9,905 bases of DNA from contig JAUXUZ010000251.1 of NCBI GenBank assembly GCA_030680655.1, positions 1 to 9,905 of the forward strand, read 5' to 3'. The DNA is from Phycisphaerales bacterium (GTDB taxonomy: Bacteria > Planctomycetota > Phycisphaerae > Phycisphaerales > UBA1924). A program made the position numbers and the translations under genes. The notes beneath the pieces were generated by a model. That model worked only from the letters and a program-made list of their open reading frames with translations, was not told the origin of the DNA and did no database searches. Of this stretch, positions 5,573-9,905 are shown piece after piece; positions within the stretch are counted from its first letter, which is position 1, and each line of letters starts with the position of its first letter.

Positions 5573-6973
5573 TCAGTTGCCTTGGAAGTAGGCGTCGATG
5601 AAGGCGACGAAGTCGTTGTTGTCGAGGGTCTGATCGACGCCGCGGATGCCACCCTGAGCCCCGACGTCCGCTCTCGGGTCGTTGCTGAAATAGAAGTCAA
5701 TGAAGACGATGAAGTCGTTGTTGTCCAGTTCGCCGTCGGCGCCGGCTTGGCCGCCCTGACGGCCCACATCCGCCAGCGGGGGCTGAGGGCCGGCTGGAAC
5801 GACTCGGTAAATGGCGCCGCCGCTGCTGGTGCCGCGGTTGGCCTGCAGGATGTAGAGCTCGCCCGCGCCGTCCTCGGCGATCATCGAGATGCTGCCCAAG
5901 CTGACCGTGTTGCCGGTGGTCGCGTTGCGGAGCTGCGCGGCGTGGGTCTGAACGTCCACCAGCGCCCCTCCGGTGAACGCGGCTGAGTAGACCTGAGCTG
6001 CGCACGCGTCGGACCAGACAAACCGGCCGCGCCAGGGGCGGATTTCGCTGCCGCGGTACATGGCGCCGCCGCTGGTGGAGCACTGCCCGTTCTCGCGGTT
6101 GAACGAGAGCAGGGGGGGTGTCAGCTGCCCGGTCGTAAAGTCGGCGTTGAGCGAGCAGGTGCCCGGCGAAGTGCCGTCGAAGCAGGGCCAGCCGAGGTTG
6201 GCGTAGCCGCTGTGTGAAACAGGGAGCCAGTCAACCTCGCCGGCTCTGCTGCCGCCGACATCGCAGATCCACATGTCGCCGTTCCATCGGTCGAAGGACC
6301 AGCGCCACGGGTTGCGCAGGCCGATGTGCCAGATCTCCGGCGCGGCGCCTGAACGCGTGGCGAGGGGGTTGTCGGCGGGGATGTGGTAGTTGCGGGTGTT
6401 GTCCGCTGGGTAGTCGTCGATGAGGGAACGCGCGTCGATGCGGAGCATCTTCCCTTTCACGGTCGTCACGAGTTGGCTGTTGGCGCTCGACATGCCGTCG
6501 CGGCCGAAATGGATCGAGCCCACGGCGTGATCGAACGACAAACCGGTGAAGTCTCGGACCGTGCGGGCCGAGGCGGGGTCGGTCACGTTTGGATCGCTCG
6601 CCGAGACGGTGAACTCGGTGATGCGGGAGTTGCCCCCTCCGGATTCAGCCGCGATGTAGAACTTGCCGCTGACTGCAAAGTCGGGAGCGAAGGCTGCGCT
6701 GCGTGCCTGCGGCGAGACCACCGAGGCGAAGTCGTTCGGCAGGAGTGTGTAGATGGGCAATTGACCGGCGGGGCGGGCGATCGTCAGGATGCGGACTCTG
6801 CCACCACCTTCCAGCACGAACAGGCGGCCCGTGTCACCGGGCGGGCTGCCGGCCCATACCCACGCGTCGTTTGGGACGGGGAGGGGGAGGGCATCTACGT
6901 AGTCGGGCATCGTCTGCGCCGTTGCGGCAAGTGGAACGAGCCAGCAGAGGCAGGCGGCGAACGTGGTCTGCAC
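5573..6973 (-). CDS. Secreted glucose/sorbosone dehydrogenase-like beta-propeller with tandem dockerin-like tail
   Basis: The protein has 466 residues from GTG 6973. A signal peptide (1-20, ending A-A-T-A-Q) lacks the usual lysine or arginine near its start. The main domain (about 28-395) has the six-bladed propeller signatures of the glucose/sorbosone dehydrogenase family: F-D-H-A-V-G-S-I-H-F-G-R-D-G-M (147-161), where H149 occupies the place of the catalytic histidine of soluble PQQ glucose dehydrogenase; W-H-I-G-L-R-N-P-W-R-W-S-F-D (215-228); D-V-G (238-240); and G-W-P-C-F-D-G (261-267). The family oxidises aldose sugars with PQQ, but many members have unknown substrates, so sugar oxidation is inferred. 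Residues 401-466 are two dockerin-like repeats that probably attach the protein to a surface or extracellular partner. GTG 6973 is chosen because a GAGAG site lies 7 nt upstream and it directly starts the signal peptide; the frame is open back to 7150 but encodes only low-complexity sequence. Confidence 0.88.
   Translation of the reverse strand: MQTTFAACLCWLVPLAATAQTMPDYVDALPLPVPNDAWVWAGSPPGDTGRLFVLEGGGRVRILTIARPAGQLPIYTLLPNDFASVVSPQARSAAFAPDFAVSGKFYIAAESGGGNSRITEFTVSASDPNVTDPASARTVRDFTGLSFDHAVGSIHFGRDGMSSANSQLVTTVKGKMLRIDARSLIDDYPADNTRNYHIPADNPLATRSGAAPEIWHIGLRNPWRWSFDRWNGDMWICDVGGSRAGEVDWLPVSHSGYANLGWPCFDGTSPGTCSLNADFTTGQLTPPLLSFNRENGQCSTSGGAMYRGSEIRPWRGRFVWSDACAAQVYSAAFTGGALVDVQTHAAQLRNATTGNTVSLGSISMIAEDGAGELYILQANRGTSSGGAIYRVVPAGPQPPLADVGRQGGQAGADGELDNNDFIVFIDFYFSNDPRADVGAQGGIRGVDQTLDNNDFVAFIDAYFQGN
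5576..5773 (-). repeat. Two tandem dockerin-like repeats encoded at the C-terminus of the propeller protein
   Basis: Repeat 1 (34 residues, 5672-5773) and repeat 2 (32 residues, 5576-5671) both begin A-D-V-G-x-Q-G-G, continue to L-D-N-N-D-F, then [IV]-x-F-I-D-x-Y-F. The acidic and asparagine positions resemble the calcium-binding loop and helix of a dockerin half-repeat, although the loop starts A-D-V-G instead of the D-x-N-x-D of classic type I dockerins. The opening gene fragment (1-48) ends with the same N-D-F-I-V-F-I-D core. A cohesin-like partner is expected from the dockerin analogy but is not in the window. Confidence 0.8.
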
Positions 6974-6980
6974 GGTGGTT

Positions 6981-6985
6981 CTCTC
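6981..6985 (-). promoter_or_regulatory. Ribosome binding site for the propeller protein
   Basis: On the - strand GAGAG, within AAGAGAG, lies 7 nt before GTG 6973. It decides the start in favour of GTG 6973, because no ATG, GTG or TTG directly in front of the signal peptide competes with it. Confidence 0.5.
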
Positions 6986-7000
6986 TTTCCGAGGGTGCTT

Positions 7001-7034
7001 TCCGGCGCGCCCGCCAGTGGCGGATCGCGCCGGA
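7001..7034. other. Long near-perfect palindrome/hairpin in the divergent intergenic region
   Basis: TCCGGCGCG (7001-7009) pairs with CGCGCCGGA (7026-7034). Inside it CCGCC (7011-7015) pairs with GGCGG (7019-7023) around an AGT loop, leaving a 1x2 internal loop. That gives 14 paired bases, nearly all G-C. It lies 28-61 bp upstream of the propeller start. No T run follows on either strand, and no gene points into it, so it is not a terminator for a visible gene. It could be a 5' leader hairpin of the propeller mRNA, an operator, or a REP-like extragenic palindrome. Confidence 0.6.
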
Positions 7035-7125
7035 CAAGCTGGAGGCGGCGGTGTCTGCGAGAGACTGGTACGCAGTGCTGGGTGGTTCAGTTGCTTCGGG
7101 CACGGTGTAGATTCCGCTGTTTGAG

Positions 7126-7146
7126 GCCGGGGCTTCGGTGCCCGGC
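7126..7146 (+). other. Hairpin with a C(TTCG)G tetraloop in the divergent intergenic region
   Basis: GCCGGG (7126-7131) pairs with CCCGGC (7141-7146). The inner bases allow a C-G pair closing a TTCG loop (7134-7137), plus a G-T pair and one bulged G. C(UUCG)G loops are unusually stable in RNA. It lies 60 bp before the M16 peptidase start, so it could be part of that gene's 5' leader. The rest of the 6974-7206 gap holds no gene and no convincing -35/-10 pair. Confidence 0.35.
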
Positions 7147-7206
7147 GCATCTGGCGTGCCGGACGGTGTTTAGAGCCCGCTGCACCCGCGACTATCCTTG
7201 CACCCT

Positions 7207-9905
7207 ATGACCACCCTCACCCGAATCGCATGCCTTTCCGCACCGGCTCTGGTCTGCTTTGTCGCCAGCACCGGCCTTGCGCAGACGATCCCATGCGAGA
7301 CGTACACGCTTGCCAACGGCATGCGCGTCACGCTGATGGAAGACCACGCGCTGCCGCGGGCATCGGTCAACTTGTGGTACCGGGTTGGTGCACGCAACGA
7401 GCCGCCGGGTCGGTCTGGGTTTGCGCACCTCTTTGAGCACTTGATGTTCATGGGGACCAAGCGGGTGCCGGGTAGTGACTTTGACAACCTGATGGAGACC
7501 GGCGGCGGCAGCAACAACGCCAGCACCAGCCTCGACCGCACCAACTACTACTCGAGCGGGCCGTCGAGCCTGCTCCCGACGCTCTTGTGGCTCGACGCCG
7601 ATCGGCTCGAGGACATGGGCCTGATGATGAACAAGGAGAAGCTCGGCAAGCAGCTGGACGTTGTTCGGAACGAGCGCCGCCAGGTCGTGGAAGAGACCCC
7701 GTACGCGCGCGCGTACGAGGCGAGCCTGCAGGTGCTCTACCCGCGCGACCACCCGTATTACAACGGCGTGATCGGCACCCACGCCGATCTCGAGGCCGCG
7801 CAGGTCGATGACGTCAAGAACTTCTTCAGCACCTTCTACACCCCGGGCAACTGCTCGCTGATCGTCGCTGGTGACTTTGACCCCGCAGCGATCAAGCCGC
7901 TGGTCGAGAAGCTGTACGGCTCGCTCCCGCCGGGCAACACCGCGCCACGCACCGGCGTGCCGATGCCCAGGCTGGACCGCGTGCACCGCGCAACGTACCT
8001 CGACAAGGTGCAGCTCCCGGCGGTCGGCTTCAGCTTCCACAGCCCCGGCCAGTACACCGAGGGCGACGCGGAGATGGACCTGGTGGGCCTGGTGCTGGGC
8101 GATGGCAAGAGCAGCCGGCTCTACCAGAGGCTGGTGGTTCGCGACAAGCTCGCGACCGAGGTGAGCGCCTCGCAGGATTCCGCCGCCCTTTCCAGCGTTT
8201 TCCGCGTCACCGTCATGACCCTGCCCGACGCCGACCTGGCGAAGGTAGAGGCGGCGATGGATGAGGAGCTTGCACGCCTGATCGCCGACGGCCCCACCGC
8301 CGCCGAGCTTGAGCAGCGCCGGACGCAGATCGAGGTCAACAAGCTGACGCGCCTGCAGAGCATCGAGGCCCGCGCCGATGCGCTCAACGAGTACCTCTAC
8401 TACTTTGGCGAGAACGACCCGACGTTCAACCCCGCCGATGGTCTCAAGCGAGACCTGGACCGTTACCGCAACGCGACCAGCGCGAGCGTGAGGACTTGGG
8501 CCGCAAGGGTGCTGACGCCGAAGGCCAAGCTCGTGCAGCACGTGCTGCCCGAGGAGCCGGAACGTGCAGAGTCTGGACGCGACGCTCGGCCCGCCGATGC
8601 TCCGTCGGCCCCGTTTGTTCCGCCCACACCCGCTGCGTTCTCGTTCGGCGGCGACATTGACGTGATGGTGTTCAACCGGCCCGAGCTGCCCCTTGTCTCT
8701 GTCGGCATGCTCTTCACCCCGCCCGCCGGCACGACGTGGGACCACAGCGAGCGGTCGGGTCGCACGCGCCTTATGGCCTCCATGCTCAGCGAAGGGACCG
8801 GCGACCTCGACGGTGCCACGTTCGCCGCCCGCCTGCAGGAGCTGGGCGCCTCCTTCAGCGCTGCGCCCGATGTTGAGGGGTTCACCGTCACGCTCAACTC
8901 GCTCAAGAAGAACCTCGACGCGGCCTTCTCGCTGGCGGCGAAAGCCGTGCGTGCACCGCGGATGAACGCCGCCGATTTCGACCGCGTAAAGCAGGTCCGG
9001 CTCAGCTCGATCCGCCAGGAGAACGAGGAGCCCCGCGCGGTAGCCCCCAAGGTGAGCGCTGCGTGGCAGTACGGCGGCGCGAGCGCGTACGGCTCGCCGC
9101 TGGGCGGCACCGTCAAGTCGATCGAGGTTCTCACGCTCGGCGATGTTCAACGCTCCCACGGCAAGGTCACCCACGGCAAGCTCACGATCGTCCTCGCGGG
9201 CGATGTCAGCGAGTCGGACGCTCGCACGCTGCTGGAGAAGCACCTTGGGAGCTGGGACCGTCCTGCCCCTGCAGAGACTGATCCGGGCGCCGAGGTCAGT
9301 GGATCGCAAGTGACGGGCAAGGGTCCGCGGGTGTTCATCGTCAACCGGCCTGGCGCGGTGCAGACGATGCTCCACCTCCGTGCACCCAGCGTGCCGGCGG
9401 CCGACCCGCGGTCGATCGGCCTGCGTGCCATGAACACCGCGCTGGGAGGCTCGTTCACGAGCCGGCTCAACAACAACCTGCGCGAGGTGAACGGCTGGAC
9501 GTACGGCGCTCGCACCGGGTTCAACCTGCGCTCAACCACGGGCGACTTCACCGCCGGCAGCTCGGTGGTCGCCACGGCCACCGGGCCGGCGCTGAAGGAG
9601 TTCATGGGCGAGCTCAAGCGGATCGCCAGCGGCGATTTGACCGCTGCGGAAGTACAGAAAGCCCGCGAGGTGACCACCGACAACCTCGTTGAGCCATTCG
9701 GCTCCATCGGTGGTGTTGTCGGCGTCGCGCTCGACGCTGTTGAGACCCGCCTGCCGTGGTCTTCGCTCGCTGCGGACTTCGCCGCTCTCAAGAAGGTTGA
9801 TGCCGGCTCGCTCAACGGTGTTGCGGGCAAGGCCGTGGACCTCTCCAACGCGGTCCTGGTGCTCGTTGGTGACCGGGATGTGATCAGGCAGCAGCTTGAG
9901 AGCGT
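7207..9905 (+). CDS. Secreted M16 family zinc metallopeptidase with fused active and inactive halves (3' end outside window)
   Basis: The frame is open from ATG 7207 to the window end, with 899 full codons. Residues 1-25 form a signal peptide ending G-L-A before Q26, so export to the periplasm or surface is predicted. The first half carries the inverted zinc motif H-L-F-E-H (74-78), G-G-G-S-N-N-A-S-T-S-L-D (99-110), and E156 in R-N-E-R-R, at about the spacing of the third zinc ligand; the catalytic base is E77. S-S-R-L-Y-Q-R-L (302-309) is typical of M16 core domains. A proline/alanine-rich linker (about 448-478) joins a second half with no HxxEH motif but with the R-x(6)-Y pattern in L-R-E-V-N-G-W-T-Y (758-766) typical of the partner subunit. 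Active and inactive M16B subunits are often separate proteins; here they are one chain. The last residues (N-A-V-L-V-L-V-G-D) match the usual end of an M16 domain, so little is probably missing. No clear ribosome binding site precedes the ATG. Confidence 0.92.
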   Translation, partial: MTTLTRIACLSAPALVCFVASTGLAQTIPCETYTLANGMRVTLMEDHALPRASVNLWYRVGARNEPPGRSGFAHLFEHLMFMGTKRVPGSDFDNLMETGGGSNNASTSLDRTNYYSSGPSSLLPTLLWLDADRLEDMGLMMNKEKLGKQLDVVRNERRQVVEETPYARAYEASLQVLYPRDHPYYNGVIGTHADLEAAQVDDVKNFFSTFYTPGNCSLIVAGDFDPAAIKPLVEKLYGSLPPGNTAPRTGVPMPRLDRVHRATYLDKVQLPAVGFSFHSPGQYTEGDAEMDLVGLVLGDGKSSRLYQRLVVRDKLATEVSASQDSAALSSVFRVTVMTLPDADLAKVEAAMDEELARLIADGPTAAELEQRRTQIEVNKLTRLQSIEARADALNEYLYYFGENDPTFNPADGLKRDLDRYRNATSASVRTWAARVLTPKAKLVQHVLPEEPERAESGRDARPADAPSAPFVPPTPAAFSFGGDIDVMVFNRPELPLVSVGMLFTPPAGTTWDHSERSGRTRLMASMLSEGTGDLDGATFAARLQELGASFSAAPDVEGFTVTLNSLKKNLDAAFSLAAKAVRAPRMNAADFDRVKQVRLSSIRQENEEPRAVAPKVSAAWQYGGASAYGSPLGGTVKSIEVLTLGDVQRSHGKVTHGKLTIVLAGDVSESDARTLLEKHLGSWDRPAPAETDPGAEVSGSQVTGKGPRVFIVNRPGAVQTMLHLRAPSVPAADPRSIGLRAMNTALGGSFTSRLNNNLREVNGWTYGARTGFNLRSTTGDFTAGSSVVATATGPALKEFMGELKRIASGDLTAAEVQKAREVTTDNLVEPFGSIGGVVGVALDAVETRLPWSSLAADFAALKKVDAGSLNGVAGKAVDLSNAVLVLVGDRDVIRQQLES

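Noticed and set aside
5506..5769. N-terminal extension of the cyanophycinase-like protein up to 5769.
   Set aside because: It overlaps the dockerin repeats of the propeller gene in another frame and would bury the lipoprotein signal peptide.
7086..7113. Possible promoter TTCAGT with TGTAGATT 16 bp later, for the M16 gene.
   Set aside because: Both hexamers match the consensus poorly, the TG is not correctly spaced, and the resulting leader would be nearly 90 nt. Not strong enough to list.
6974..7150. N-terminal extension of the propeller protein up to 7150.
   Set aside because: The extension is Pro/Arg-rich, covers the palindrome at 7001-7034, and would bury the signal peptide about 60 residues inside the protein.
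7192..9375. A 727-codon open frame on the - strand, opposite the M16 peptidase.
   Set aside because: It mirrors the M16 gene and arises from GC-rich third-position bias. Its translation is rich in Arg, His, Val and Ala with no recognisable domain, while the + strand frame has full M16 motifs.

Overview
The window is high-GC DNA with tightly packed genes, most likely from a planctomycete and probably a member of the Phycisphaerae. The best taxonomic clue is a short C-terminal repeat of the form D-N-N-D-F-[IV]-x-F-I-D-x-[FY]-F. It occurs twice at the end of one secreted protein (5576-5773) and again in the gene fragment that opens the window (1-48). This matches the dockerin-like tails ('GC-type dockerin') I associate with secreted Phycisphaerae proteins. 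The assignment is an inference from remembered families; no search was run.

Layout. (a) 1-48 is the last 15 codons plus stop of a dockerin-tailed protein, followed by a perfect 10-bp hairpin that looks like its terminator (79-113). (b) About 159-1304 encodes an RlmI/RlmK-type class I SAM methyltransferase without the usual N-terminal PUA domain and without the S-C-S cysteine of the m5C enzymes. (c) 1394-4382 is a compact three-gene operon on the + strand: a class I methyltransferase, an FAD-dependent oxidoreductase and a type III polyketide synthase with its complete Cys-His-Asn triad. The genes are joined by 4-bp stop/start overlaps (GTGA and ATGA). (d) On the - strand, 5505-4369 encodes a lipoprotein of the cyanophycinase (S51) family whose end overlaps the polyketide synthase end by 14 bp. 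(e) Also on the - strand, 6973-5573 encodes a secreted glucose/sorbosone-dehydrogenase-like beta-propeller with two dockerin-like repeats. (f) After a 233-bp divergent intergenic region with two hairpins, a signal-peptide-bearing M16 metallopeptidase starts at 7207 and runs off the window end, with 899 codons present.

How the genes may work together. The operon resembles the logic of the actinobacterial srsABC phenolic-lipid genes: a type III PKS makes an alkylresorcinol or alkylpyrone from a fatty acyl starter, a flavoprotein hydroxylates it, and a methyltransferase methylates it. The product is inferred, not read from the sequence. The three right-hand genes all encode exported proteins (outer lipoprotein, secreted propeller, periplasmic or surface protease), so that half of the window looks devoted to envelope or extracellular polymer turnover. 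No rRNA, tRNA, insertion sequence, CRISPR array or prophage gene was seen. No gene-free stretch exceeds 300 bp.
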